Assembly (NCBI RefSeq): GCF_030272615.1
Contig: NC_081410.1
Span: 261,134,437-261,198,436, forward strand
DNA: 64,000 nt
Direction of reading: 5' to 3'
Origin: Cryptomeria japonica
Taxonomy: Eukaryota > Streptophyta > Pinopsida > Cupressales > Cupressaceae
The notes beneath the pieces were generated by a model. It was not told where the DNA came from. It did not search any database and saw only the letters and a list, made by a program, of their open reading frames with translations. A program made the position numbers and the translations under genes. Shown here piece by piece: positions 23,682 through 33,479 of this stretch; the stretch's first letter is position 1, and every line of letters starts with the position of its first letter.

Positions 23682-24786
23682 ATGGCTGGGAAAGATAAAG
23701 GCCATGGTCGCGGTCATGATTGTAGTAGAGGTAGGGGTCATGGCCGTAGTGCAGGCCGTCAGAGTCCTTCACCACAACCTACACATGAGAGTGTTGAGCA
23801 GATGCGGTTCGTTCACCAGAGTGAGCATAGGGAGGCTAGTCAGCATAGCGAGCATCATACTATTCAACAAGTCCCTAAAAGGGAGGAACTGTGACAGATG
23901 TTCCAAGAGATTTTGGATCGACTTGGTCCTAGACCTAAGGCTGAGTAGTAGGGTAATATGTAGTTTGGGGAATCACACCTTCAGGATCATGTGGAGAGAG
24001 AGAGAGAGGACTCCCAGGAGGAGATAGTTCATAGTTGACTAAGATACAATAGCCGTTGGTCATATGAGGGATTTGCTAAGATCTCGTCCTCCTATTTTTG
24101 ATGGTTTGGGCAGTGGACTTGAGGTTGAGACCTGACTCATAGATTTGGATAGGTGTTTCACCATGCATCTGTATATTAGTAACACCAAGGCAAGGTGCGG
24201 TATTATATATCCATCTCAGGAATTTTGCTTCTACTTGGTGGAGGTTAGAGGAACAGAGGATCAGTGTGGATATTGGTACAATATCATGGGAGTTATTTTA
24301 AGAGAGGTTCAAAGCTTGATTTCTCCCAGTGTAGTGGAGACAACGTCGTGCAGATGAGTTTCATGAGTTGCGCCAGTTGGGCATGACTGTAGACCAGTAT
24401 GAGCATAAATTCTATGAGCTCAAACAATATGTCGATATTGGTAATGATGAGGCGATGTTGGTACAACATTTTATGAGAGGTCTTAATGATCGCATCAGTG
24501 GAAGAGTACGAGTATTTGAGCCTACATCAGTTTAGTTATCTGTTGTGAAAGCCAAACTAGTAGAGGAGAATCTTTCACATGCACATGGTGGTCAACTAGG
24601 GGTTCAGATTGGTAGTGCACCTTTCAGTGGATCTAGGACTAGAGTTAGTTAGTCCTAGGCTGTTGCACCATATAGGAGCTTTCAGATACCCACCAAGGGT
24701 GGTCAACAGCAGCAGCAGTAAAAAAAATTCAGTCTAGGTTGAAGCAGTTTCAGGGTCAGCGTGGGGGCAATCCATAGTTTAGGAAG
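23682..24786 (+). pseudogene. Chromovirus gag, N-terminal and core part
   Basis: ATG at 23682 opens a frame beginning with a Gly/Arg/His-rich segment (GHGRGHDCSRGRGHGR), then a coiled segment, then after stops the retrotransposon-gag core. The core reads RPPIFDGLG (about 24087), FHELRQLGMTVDQYEHKF (about 24360) and DEAMLVQHFMRGLNDRI (about 24440). Gag forms the particle. There are many TAG stops where Gln is expected. The reading frame runs without a gap into 29768 once the 24787-29762 insertion and one GGAAG copy are removed. Confidence 0.75.
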
Positions 24787-25699
24787 TGTTGGGTCTCAAA
24801 TCAACAGATTGGATAGGTTCTAAGGAAATGCCAACTCCTATGATCAAACCCTCCAATTGACTTGGCCAACTTATAGAGTGAACCTATTTGGTTTCTAACT
24901 CTCTCACTTTAGGCTCTGCAGGACCTAGGCGGGTATACCTACTCACTAGTTGTTCCTTCAACTAATGCTTTTTATAGCAGATTTAGTGTCTTAATCTGAT
25001 ATCTCCTAGTCTCATAATGGCATAAGTTCCTAGAATGGAGATATAGCAGATGAGTTCAAGATTGTTTTTGTAGAAGCTATTCGATCTATGTTTCCTAATT
25101 ACTTATGTTGCTTTAAAATAACAAATGATGAATATAATGATGAGTGTAATCTGTAATTAACCAGTGCCTTCTTTGCTGTTTGGGCTATAGAGTCATTGTA
25201 CTTTCTTTAGGACTTATGGTGCGAGCCTGTGAGACAGTTTTTTAATCCATCCCTTTATGGACCTGTTAGTTATTATTTCTTTCGAAACTAGTCAAATGCT
25301 TATATTGTATGTTGATTGAATGAATTTAACCCTAACTTTAAGGGACCAATCAATTAAGTTTTGCGAGGAACAATTACAATTCGCGAGCAAAACTTTCATT
25401 TCAACATTATAACATAAAGCATAACTTTAATTTCAAGAATATGAACAACCTTATCTCTTAGATAATATCACAGACGATTGCCAAAAAAAAGTGAAATAAT
25501 CCACAACACATACGCAAAGAAGAAAACAATTGATCATAACATGTATTCCATTATGGTTTGTATAACAGAAGACTTACAGGCTGTCACACATTGCTATCTT
25601 GCTCTTATCTATTTTCATCTTTTTTTATATTACAGAAACCATTCTCATATATATATGGGAACAAAAGTTATTCATGAAAAGACACGTCTTTTCGAAATG
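24787..25699 (-). other. 3' flank of the unclassified insertion, no gene recognised
   Basis: 913 bp, AT-rich, downstream of the minus-strand ORFs. No conserved frame is seen. I compared it by eye with the leader at 28881-29762 and saw no LTR-like identity. Confidence 0.5.
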
Positions 25700-27598
25700 C
25701 TAATCATTAGTTTGAACGTTTCTAACAAACTTAAACAAAAAGAGATTAAGAATTCCTAAATGATGAATATAATCATCATCTTTAAAGGTTTTGATTTTAG
25801 CACTCTGTTTCTTCAATTCTTCTCCTTGCGACAGATATTTGAATATCATCTGGTTGACGGTAGGGGCCATGTCTTTACTTCGATCCATTTCTGACAAAGC
25901 CCAATCTTTGACACTGATAAGCTCATTCCGCAAATCCTCCAGGGATATTACTTCTCCTTCTTTATAGACCGAGGGCATTCCAATAGGTCTCCCATCATCC
26001 AATTCCTTAAGATCTTTTCTCAACGTATCTTCGAGTTTAACATGATTCTCCATGTACGCTATCCCTTCAGTCTTCTCCTCTGGCGTCATTGTATCAGCAC
26101 TATTTAGTACCTCGTGCAATCGTGCTTTTAATCTCTCATGCTCTATTAATGCCTTTATAGTTCCATTGTACACCTTCCAATATGGTTCAACATGCGAAAG
26201 CATGGTGTTGAATCGATGTCCGATGATATCATTGACCATTTTATCCATCTTTTGCTGGATATTATTTTCCCGTTTGGTAGCCTTATCTGCTTGATACTTC
26301 CAGTACAGGGCATCAAAAACATCATCCAAGCTACGTCCTGTGGGGTATGAGGTGTATTCGCTTATGGGGGTCCCGGTCTCAAGTTGCAATATTTTTTCTT
26401 GCAACTTTTGATTCTCCTCTTTAGATTTTTTGTACAACGCCTTATAGGTGATGTTCTCTCTGACCAAAAATTCTGTTTGGTCCAAATTTAATCTGGCAAC
26501 ATCCAAGTTTAATTTGGCAGTGACCCTAGGGTCAGTCTTTCCAACCTGATGAACCATGAGGTGTCCAAAGGTTTCTTCAATATCTACAATAATAGGCCTC
26601 TTTCCCTTTGGATATAATGCCCATTGTAGGAGAGCCTTCTTATCAGGATCATATCCAGAGCCTAGGAATAATTTGTCTATTTCCTGAGGCAACACCTGTT
26701 GATTCAAGTCTTGCTTTTTCAAGAATCCGTCAAACAGAAGTGCTGAATTTATATCCCAACCAGAAAAGATGATTACACCGGCCTCTTTTAATAATTTTCT
26801 CCCTTTCTCAGGGGTCATATCTTTCATGAGGATATCGATTTCATCCTGCAGTCTCTTCATCTGTTCTTCTTCTGGCCTTCCAGCCATGCTTCGTTTCACA
26901 TGAGCCCCTTTATACTGGTATAAAAATGAAAGGAATTCCCTTGAAGAGGCAAATCCGTCATCAACAACAAAATCTTCATGCTCTGTCATCCTAATATCAA
27001 CTACATCTTTAATGTTAATTTCACCAGTGTCCACATTCATCTCTACTTCAAAACCAGGAGGATAATCTTCTCTAGGGGAATCAACAGGGATACTACTAGC
27101 AGTTGATTTTGGTGACATGTGAGCCAATGGTTGACTATCCTTCTCAGTGTTGATAAAATGAAGGAATTGTGGGGGCACTCTATGCATGATTTCTACTTCA
27201 TGTTGAAGTAGCTTTTTGGCTATTTCCAGAGGTTCTTGGAGGTTTCCAAGTAGATCTCCATCTATCATCCCCCTTGCCCTTTTCCATTTGAAGGCCTCCC
27301 AAGTCATCTCACTCCTCTCTCTCAAAACCCTGGCCTCCTCTCTTTCAAGGTTCTTGATCAAGTCATCTGGCATTTTGGCCACATGGATTCCAGCTTTTAG
27401 TTTTTGTGACACTCTGGCAACTCTTATATATCCCTCAGGATCAAAGTTCTCTCTAGGTTCACCCAGGGTCATGCCATAGTAGTCTAATTTATTTTGAAGT
27501 AAATGGTAACTTTTTGAACTTTTAACAATGAAATCAGAAAAAAACCAATAAACCTGGAACGATGGACTGTTTACCGAAATCTGTAAGGTGTTTGGCAC
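25700..27598 (-). CDS. Long intact ORF, 632 codons, coiled-coil protein of unknown function
   Basis: This open frame has no stop over 1.9 kb, in striking contrast to its surroundings. It overlaps the upstream ORF (27534-28880) and lies in a +1 frame relative to it. A 7-base T run on the minus strand (27544-27538) sits at the junction; one base fewer there would join the two into a protein of about 1,060 residues, so an indel or a programmed frameshift is possible. The first 40 residues before the shift are probably not translated. Visible features are DPEGYIRVARVSQKLKAGI near the N-terminus and a central helical domain. A long charged coiled coil lies around KALYKKSKEENQKLQEKIL, with more coils towards the C-terminus. 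I do not recognise the family. The overall plan matches 3-2876 and 37708-39399. Confidence 0.65.
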   Translation of the reverse strand: MPNTLQISVNSPSFQVYWFFSDFIVKSSKSYHLLQNKLDYYGMTLGEPRENFDPEGYIRVARVSQKLKAGIHVAKMPDDLIKNLEREEARVLRERSEMTWEAFKWKRARGMIDGDLLGNLQEPLEIAKKLLQHEVEIMHRVPPQFLHFINTEKDSQPLAHMSPKSTASSIPVDSPREDYPPGFEVEMNVDTGEINIKDVVDIRMTEHEDFVVDDGFASSREFLSFLYQYKGAHVKRSMAGRPEEEQMKRLQDEIDILMKDMTPEKGRKLLKEAGVIIFSGWDINSALLFDGFLKKQDLNQQVLPQEIDKLFLGSGYDPDKKALLQWALYPKGKRPIIVDIEETFGHLMVHQVGKTDPRVTAKLNLDVARLNLDQTEFLVRENITYKALYKKSKEENQKLQEKILQLETGTPISEYTSYPTGRSLDDVFDALYWKYQADKATKRENNIQQKMDKMVNDIIGHRFNTMLSHVEPYWKVYNGTIKALIEHERLKARLHEVLNSADTMTPEEKTEGIAYMENHVKLEDTLRKDLKELDDGRPIGMPSVYKEGEVISLEDLRNELISVKDWALSEMDRSKDMAPTVNQMIFKYLSQGEELKKQSAKIKTFKDDDYIHHLGILNLFLFKFVRNVQTND

Positions 27599-28880
27599 TG
27601 ACAGTAGATAATTGTCTTACAATCTCCAGGCTAGCCACCCTGTTTGGTACTGTAATTGGAAGCATGTGTGGCTTTCCTTCATACCCAAATATCTTGATTT
27701 CTGTATGATTATTGTGGCAACACCAATCACCCCAATTGTGCTCAATCTGGGACTCCAGAGAGAAGTCTTTTGGCCTGAGGAATCTTTTAATTTCAGGGGA
27801 CAGATTATAATCCCTATGTTGCCCAAAGGCCGCACTAAGGGGTTTCACAAAATATTCCTGAAAGTGCCAGTATTGGTTGTTCATGAATCTCTGATCCCAT
27901 GCAGAAACCCACAACTGAACTGGTTTCTTCAAACCATTCTTATCATAAGCTCTGATGCAGAAATCATCTGACCAGAAATTGATTTCTTGTCCACAATAAA
28001 GAATAATATGCATTAACAAAGAGTACAATGAAAAATGGACATTCACAAGGTCTCCTTTTAACTTCTCCAACCAGTGATTTAAGGCACCTGCAACATAAGT
28101 GGCATAATCAAATGACCTAGGGTCTTTTGATTGTAAGTCAGCACACGGAACCATGACCCCAATATCCATGAGAGGATGAGCCTCTAAGCCTAATACTTGG
28201 GCTGTAGCATAATATGTATACTTAAAATATGGATGGAAGTGGTTGACATCAAACGACACCTTGTCATTTTTGCTGAATGGAACAAAGGACCCACCCACTT
28301 TCGGCCGGTGAATAGGTAGTCTCCATGTCCTGTAGATGTTTTCCATGCTAAAGAATTCTTGTGACAGTTTCTGCATATCGATTCTATCCTCTACTTCCCA
28401 TTCAAGATCAAATACCATATCAATAGTTTGTTTGCTAATCACCACTAAGGGATTCCCTCGGTAATCGCATATGGTTTTGGTTCTTGGATTATAACAATCT
28501 GCCAGAGCTTTCATTAGTTCAACATCCACAAACACGTTTGGGACTACCAATTTCCCTAAGTTCTTCTTCCATAGATTACTTATGGGCTCAGGAGCATCCC
28601 TTCTTTTGTAGCTAAATAGGAACAATTCATGTCCCCTGATTTTAGTCCAGATGTCTCCCAGATTTTCAAATCTATCCTCCAATCCTTCTTCCTCACTTTT
28701 GATCTTTTTAGACCTTACACTAGATGTGGGACATTGGTCTAGAAAATCTTGAGTCAGAGCTCTCCCTTCCTTCTTCTGTCTTTTGGGCTTCTCTTCAGGG
28801 TTTAGTTCTTTTCCTTTCCTACTCTTTTTAGAAGAAGAAGAAGAAGGTTCCATGATTTCAGCAAATACGAGAGACAACAC
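27534..28880 (-). CDS. Intact ORF, 448 codons, plant-mobile-domain-like N-terminal protein
   Basis: The frame opens at 28880; a second ATG at 28853 (MEPSSSSSKKSRKGKEL) may be the true start because it begins a typical basic nuclear-localisation-like N-terminus. After the basic segment comes a globular helical domain of about 300 residues. It contains CDYRGNPLVVISKQTIDMVF and, later, HFSLYSLLMHIILYCGQE and WYWHF/FVKPL-type aromatic stretches. The motif 'short beta, helix, V/I-x-G/D-L/M-P/E' followed by long aromatic helices recalls the aminotransferase-like plant mobile domain, but this is a by-eye impression. No stop occurs in 1.3 kb. The C-terminus runs into the T7 run, where the frame of 25700-27598 takes over. 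Confidence 0.65.
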   Translation of the reverse strand: MLSLVFAEIMEPSSSSSKKSRKGKELNPEEKPKRQKKEGRALTQDFLDQCPTSSVRSKKIKSEEEGLEDRFENLGDIWTKIRGHELFLFSYKRRDAPEPISNLWKKNLGKLVVPNVFVDVELMKALADCYNPRTKTICDYRGNPLVVISKQTIDMVFDLEWEVEDRIDMQKLSQEFFSMENIYRTWRLPIHRPKVGGSFVPFSKNDKVSFDVNHFHPYFKYTYYATAQVLGLEAHPLMDIGVMVPCADLQSKDPRSFDYATYVAGALNHWLEKLKGDLVNVHFSLYSLLMHIILYCGQEINFWSDDFCIRAYDKNGLKKPVQLWVSAWDQRFMNNQYWHFQEYFVKPLSAAFGQHRDYNLSPEIKRFLRPKDFSLESQIEHNWGDWCCHNNHTEIKIFGYEGKPHMLPITVPNRVASLEIVRQLSTVSAKHLTDFGKQSIVPGLLVFF

Positions 28881-29762
28881 TTACTTGGAGAAATGTCTAG
28901 CTCTTCTGATTGTCGTTCACGAATTTTCACAAGTTCTTCGCAATTTTCAGTCTCTTGGCATCAATCTGGCTCCTATGAAAATTCGATCAGTTCAGCTATA
29001 ATCGTATGGGTAACTTGTGCATAGTTAATGTCTTTGCGTCTACAACGGCTACTCAAGTGTTTAAACTTAATTGCAGATGTGACATTCTTCACTTGGGCCT
29101 TTAACTCTTCCGCGGGAAGTACAGTTCGACCAAAATGATCATAATTCAAGTTTTCGATGAAACCCTTGTCTTCGGTCGAGCATTTTGATCTTTCATCGAA
29201 AGCCCATTCTCCTCGATATTACCTTTTCGGTGAGTAGCCCATGTCGAGAAGCCATCTTCAAGACTCATCGAAATCATCTTTTCATCGATAAACTCTCTTT
29301 CGATAAGTTATTCGCAAGTTTCATCGAAATCATATTTCGATGAGTTTCCTTCTTCGGTGAAAGCTTGTGCAAGCTCTTCGAAAGTCTCACTCCTTCGATA
29401 TTCCCTTTATCGATGAAACACTTCAGTTTTTGTTCGATATAATGCTATCGATGAGATCTGCATTTCGATGAATGCTTTATGAGTTTCTTCGACAGTTGTT
29501 TCTCCTCGAAATCACTTCTTGCCTTTTGCTTTTCACTTTTCGATGAAACTTGGGCATCGATGAGTGGCTTCCTTTACTTACCGAAAGTGATATTCCACCG
29601 AAAACCTTTTGCATAGTGCTTTACACATCATGCTCTATTTCGATGAAAGCACTCTTTCGATGAAACTCCTTTTGAAATGCTCGATACAATTTCTTGGCCG
29701 AAAATCTTTTAGTCTTCACGCTTATGGAAATATTTTTTTTATTTCAAATATAGTGTTCAACA
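28881..29762 (-). promoter_or_regulatory. CpG-rich leader with many TCGATGA/TCATCGA motifs
   Basis: Upstream of the minus-strand ORFs, 29130-29700 holds about a dozen copies of TTTCGATGA or its complement TCATCGAAA, plus variants (tcggtgaaa, tcgataa). Adjacent opposite copies form short palindromes such as tttcatcgat. CpG is frequent here, although it is depleted in the older elements around. The position suggests a promoter or 5' untranslated region, but I see no clear TATA box. Confidence 0.5.
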
Positions 29763-29767
29763 GGAAG

Positions 29768-30000
29768 GATAGGAACTGATAGAGGGCTAGATAAAGCTTT
29801 TCAAGATAGTCCTCACAGAGTACTTCTCAGGCCCCTAGTAGGGGTAGTTTCTAGCAGTCTAGTGGACCGACTGGAGGCAGAGGACCCAACATGGGAGCTT
29901 ATTTCTCTTGTGGTAAGTATGGCCACATAGCTGCACATTGTCCACATCGAGCACAACAAACTTCTAGTTAGAGGATGACAACTTCAGAGCCTACGGTTGG
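29768..30000 (+). pseudogene. Chromovirus gag C-terminus with zinc knuckle
   Basis: This continues gag after the insertion, as a Ser/Gly/Pro-rich linker followed by YFSCGKYGHIAAHC (about 29908-29949). It is the nucleocapsid CxxCxxxxHxxxxC knuckle with the first Cys changed to Tyr, explained by TGT-to-TAT. Stops in the linker are mostly TAG at expected Gln codons. Confidence 0.7.
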
Positions 30001-30052
30001 GGATGCAGGCCATTCCCACAGAGTTTTCGCGGTGGTTGATATTCGCTAGGTA

Positions 30053-30440
30053 GAGCACTAGGACACCGTGATTGAGATTGCAGGTGTGTTGGGTGGTATA
30101 TCTATCTCAATACTATTTAATTCAGGTGCTTTTGATACCTTTATATCTTCTTCCATTGTGGGGTGGTGTGGGCTCACGTCTGCTAGACATGCAGATAGGT
30201 GGCAAGTAGAGTTTTCTATTAGTTTTCGTGTGGTCATAGATTCCTTCATTCCCAGATGTGAGTTGGACCTAGGACCCTTTGCTACCATAGTTGATCTTTG
30301 AGTCATTCCTTTGGGGTCTTATGGAGTTGTGTTTGGGATGGATTGGTTAGCATCACACAGTGCGAGTGTGGATTGTCGTCAGAAGACAATGGAATGTTTA
30401 GATGACCATGGCAGGAAAGTTGAGATAATTGGGATTCCTA
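30053..30440 (+). pseudogene. Chromovirus aspartic protease
   Basis: The frame contains ISILFNSGAFDTFIS at about 30100-30145 and GMDWLASHSASVDCRQK at about 30336. These are the two halves of a Ty3-type retropepsin. The catalytic Asp of the DSGA motif is Asn here (GAT to AAT), so the copy would be inactive even without the TGA at 30299. The enzyme would process the gag-pol polyprotein. Confidence 0.75.
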
Positions 30441-30529
30441 GACCTATATCACTTCGTATGATCTCTGCTATGTAACTAAAGTGGTGTATGCATTAGAGGT
30501 GCCAACCTTTTGTAGTTTCTCTTAAGGAC

Positions 30530-31500
30530 ATGGATGAGGAGAGGAGTTGGGAAGTTTCTCTTGATAGTCACCCTCTTCTTCGGGAGTATGCCGATGTGTT
30601 CCCTAGTGACATTCCTGGTATGCCTCTGAAGCGAGATATAGACTTTCACATTGACTTAGTTCTTGGAGAAGAACCTATTTTGAGAGCACCATATCGGATG
30701 ACCACTCAGGAGCTGAGTGAGTTAAAGTTGCAGATTGAGGAATTGTTGGCCAGGAGGTTCATTCATCCTAGTGTTTCTCCTTAGGGTGCGCCAGTTATCT
30801 TCGTGAAGAAGAAGGATGGTTCTCTTCGGTTATGCATTGACTACCGATAGTTGAATAAAGTTATCATCAAGAATTGATATCCATTGCCTCGTATAGATGA
30901 TCTTTTTGATCAGTTAAAGAAAGCCATGATGTTCTCTAAGATTGATATGAAATCTAGATATCATCAGTTGTGTATTCATGATGTAGACATTCATAGGATG
31001 ACTTTTCATACCTGTTATGGTCACTATGAGTTCACAGTGGTGCCATTTGGTTGATGAATGTGCCTTTAGTTTTCATGAGCCCCATGAACAGGGTTTTCCG
31101 CACCTACCTTGATTGTTTCATCCTTGTTTTCTTGGATGATATTTTGATTTATTCTTAAACTATGGAAGAGAATGAGGGCCACTTGCGATAGGTATTGCAA
31201 TGATTGAGGGAGAAACAACTTTATGCCAACTTGGCTAAGTGTGATTTCTTCCAATCTGAGGTGAACTATCTTGGTCATGTGGTTTCAGGATAAGGTGTAT
31301 CCATGGATCCTTCTAAGATCCAAGCCATTGTAGATTGGCCAGTGCCGACTAATGTTTCTGAGGTTTAGAGTTTTATGGGCTTGGCTGGATATTACCACCG
31401 CTTTGTTCAGAGTTTTTCCTGGATAGGTCACCCGATCACTTCTCTTCAGAGGAAAGGGAAGAAGTTTGTTTGGTCAGAATAGTGTGAGTCAAATTTTTGT
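30530..31500 (+). pseudogene. Chromovirus reverse transcriptase
   Basis: The order of motifs is typical: HPLLREYADVFPSDIPGMP, then [62 protein letters not shown] and the catalytic FLDD at about 31130. Stops at 30782 (TAG for Trp in SPW), 30848 (TAG for Gln in YRQ) and 30875 (TGA for Arg in NRY) are all single transitions from family-conserved residues. A one-base loss near 31052 shifts the frame. Confidence 0.85.
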
Positions 31501-31539
31501 ACTCTGAAGGAACTCCCTTGTTAGTACACCAATTTTGGC

Positions 31540-31833
31540 AATTATTGATCCATCCAGAGATTTCATGGTTTGTACTGACGCCTCTCTAGAAGGCATAGGA
31601 GTAGTGCTTATGTAGGATGGTCATAGGGTAGCCTACGAGTCTCAAAAACTCAAGGACCATGAGATGAACTATGTAGTTCATGATTTAGGGTTGGCAGTTA
31701 TAGTTCATACTTTAGTCAGGTGGCGACATTTTTTGTTAGGGCGTCAGTTTGAGCTACACAATGATCACAGTAGCTTGTAGTACATTTTCACAAAGCCGAA
31801 CTTGAATGCTTGACAACAAAGATGGATGGAATT
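31540..31833 (+). pseudogene. Chromovirus RNase H, first part
   Basis: The frame shows DPSRDFMVCTDASLEGIGVVLM and KDHEMNYVVHDLGLAVI, which are the first Asp and the Glu regions of Ty3 RNase H, and then NLNA*QQRWMEL. There the LINE 31834-39552 begins. The reading continues at 39572 with LCEYDFEVQYIQGKENVV. The TGA in NLNAR is a CGA-to-TGA change. Confidence 0.8.
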
Positions 31834-32045
31834 GATTTCGTACCCGTTCTCTTGGAAAAAATGGTGAACTTCGTGGGAGGAGGTGAGCAGTGAGCGGGAA
31901 ATTCAAATTTCAAACAGGGCAATGGTGGACTTTTTGCGCCTAGTGCTGGTGATCATGCAGGTTCCCAGGCCTCCTAGGGTCCTGTGGGGGACAAGGTGAC
32001 AACAAATCGGTTAAAGATAAAGATTCCAAAGTAGGGGACCCACAT

Positions 32046-33479
32046 GATAGAGGTAAAGTAAAGAAATGGATGACTCTATTTGGAGTTAGGCCTTCGGTGC
32101 ATTCTGGACTTCCAAAAGTTAAAAATCTTTCTGATTCGGTGACAGGGGTTTTTGCTATATTTGTACCGGATAAGCTGGTTGACTTCTCTGTCTTTGGTTT
32201 GGCTATGACTTTGGTTGGGCGATTTGCTAGTTTTAGACCTAACATTGATGTTGTTAGGAACTTTATAAGGAGAAAATGCTTTCACAAAGGCCAAGTGGAT
32301 GTGGCGGCTTTGCCTAGGGGGTTTTTCTCCTTTGCTTTTAATAATGAAGAAGATTTGAATAAAGTGCTCTATGAAGGTCCGTGGATGTTTGACCAGTCAA
32401 CTTTGGCTTTACATAAATGGGCTCCTAACTTACCATTGGATGATTCCTTCTTCATGTCAGTTCTTGTGTGGACATGTTTTGCTGGCCTTCCATTGGAATT
32501 TTGGAATGAGGAGGTTTTTAAAGGGATTGCGAGCTCCTTTGGGGAACTCTTATCGATCGACCTGATGATTGCAGCCAAATCTAGGTTGGTTTTTGCTCGT
32601 AGTTGTGTTAATGTTAATCAAATGACGGATATGCCTCAATAAATTGAGATTTTGTCTAAACTGGGGAAATGGTCTCAAGTGATTGAATATGAATCTCTCC
32701 CGTTTGTGTGTTTTCATTGTAAAAAGTTGTTTCATTGGGCGAAATCCTGTCCTTCCAAGAAGAGTAAGAATAGTAAAAGTGATAGTAATCTGAAGCAGAA
32801 ATGGAAAATGAAAGGGAATAATGATGCTCCACCTTCAGAGTTAATCCTTGAGAAGGAAGCGACCTATTTGGAAAATGAGGAAAATAAGGGTATGAATAAC
32901 TACAAGGAAAACTCTGATTGCGCCTGTTCTAATAGTCAAAAAGAAAGTAATGAGGAGGGAGAGGATGGTACTGAAGCCCTGGTTCAAAATATTGAATCTA
33001 TGGATTTGAAGGTTGATCTTATCATCCAGGGTAAAGCTGTTGATTTATCCAGTAATGATGTTTCAGCTTCATCGAATAACAAGGAAAATGAGGAAGGCTT
33101 TAATGAAGCTCATGACTGTAATACCTTGGAAATGGTGCCTTTGTTGTTATTAACCAATGGAATTCCTAAGAAGACTAGAAATATGAACCTGAACTCCCAA
33201 TGTAAAACTCCTCCCAGAAGCATGGAGATCGAGGGGGGGGGGGGTCTTGAGGGAAATCCTTGGATTTCCGGTAATAAAGAAGGCAAGTCAAATAAGGTAG
33301 GACCCAATGGAGGTATTTCAACTAGAAGCAAGAATAAGAAGGTTGCAGATGTTGGAAATCAGAATGAAAAATAGGGGAGACCCTCTCTATAGAATCAGAG
33401 GGAACATGAAAGTCCGAAGAACAGTGCTGATGGAACACAGATTTCCATCAAGTCAACCTTATCTTTGGTTAAATTATGA
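32046..33479 (+). pseudogene. LINE ORF1: DUF4283-like domain and CCHC zinc knuckle
   Basis: It is a single frame with TAA at 32640 (Gln expected) and TAG at 33372 and 33390. The DUF4283-type RNA-binding domain spans about 32100-32600 (GRFASFRP, VLYEGPWMFDQSTLALHKWAP, FAGLPLEFW). The knuckle CFHCKKLFHWAKSC, with intact CxxCxxxxHxxxxC spacing, is at about 32709-32750. A long acidic Asn/Glu-rich tail follows. The ancestral frame stops with TGA at 33477-33479, overlapping the ORF2 start ATG (33476) as ATGA. The product would bind LINE RNA. Confidence 0.8.

Larger units (their letters stand above)
24787..29762 (-). mobile_element. Unclassified 4,976-bp insertion with near-intact ORFs
   Basis: The segment begins TGTTGGGTC and ends TTCAACA. 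It is bordered by GGAAG at 24782-24786 and 29763-29767, and interrupts the chromovirus gag in an otherwise continuous frame, so it is a true insertion. TG...CA ends and a 5-bp duplication suggest an LTR-retrotransposon integrase. However, I could not find matching LTRs at the two ends or long inverted repeats, and no RT, integrase or transposase motif. It carries two long open frames on the minus strand and a CpG-rich leader. The intact coding suggests a recent insertion. It may be a non-autonomous element or a mobilised host-derived gene. Confidence 0.7.

Noticed and set aside
27470-27600. An intron joining the two ORFs of the 24787-29762 insertion
   Set aside because: The best GT...AG pairs give about 35 or 65 bases and do not keep the frame, so a one-base shift at T7 explains the overlap more simply.
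25700-28880. An ordinary single-copy host gene
   Set aside because: The ORFs lie inside a segment with TG...CA ends and a 5-bp target duplication in a retroelement, so they arrived by insertion. A captured host gene remains possible.
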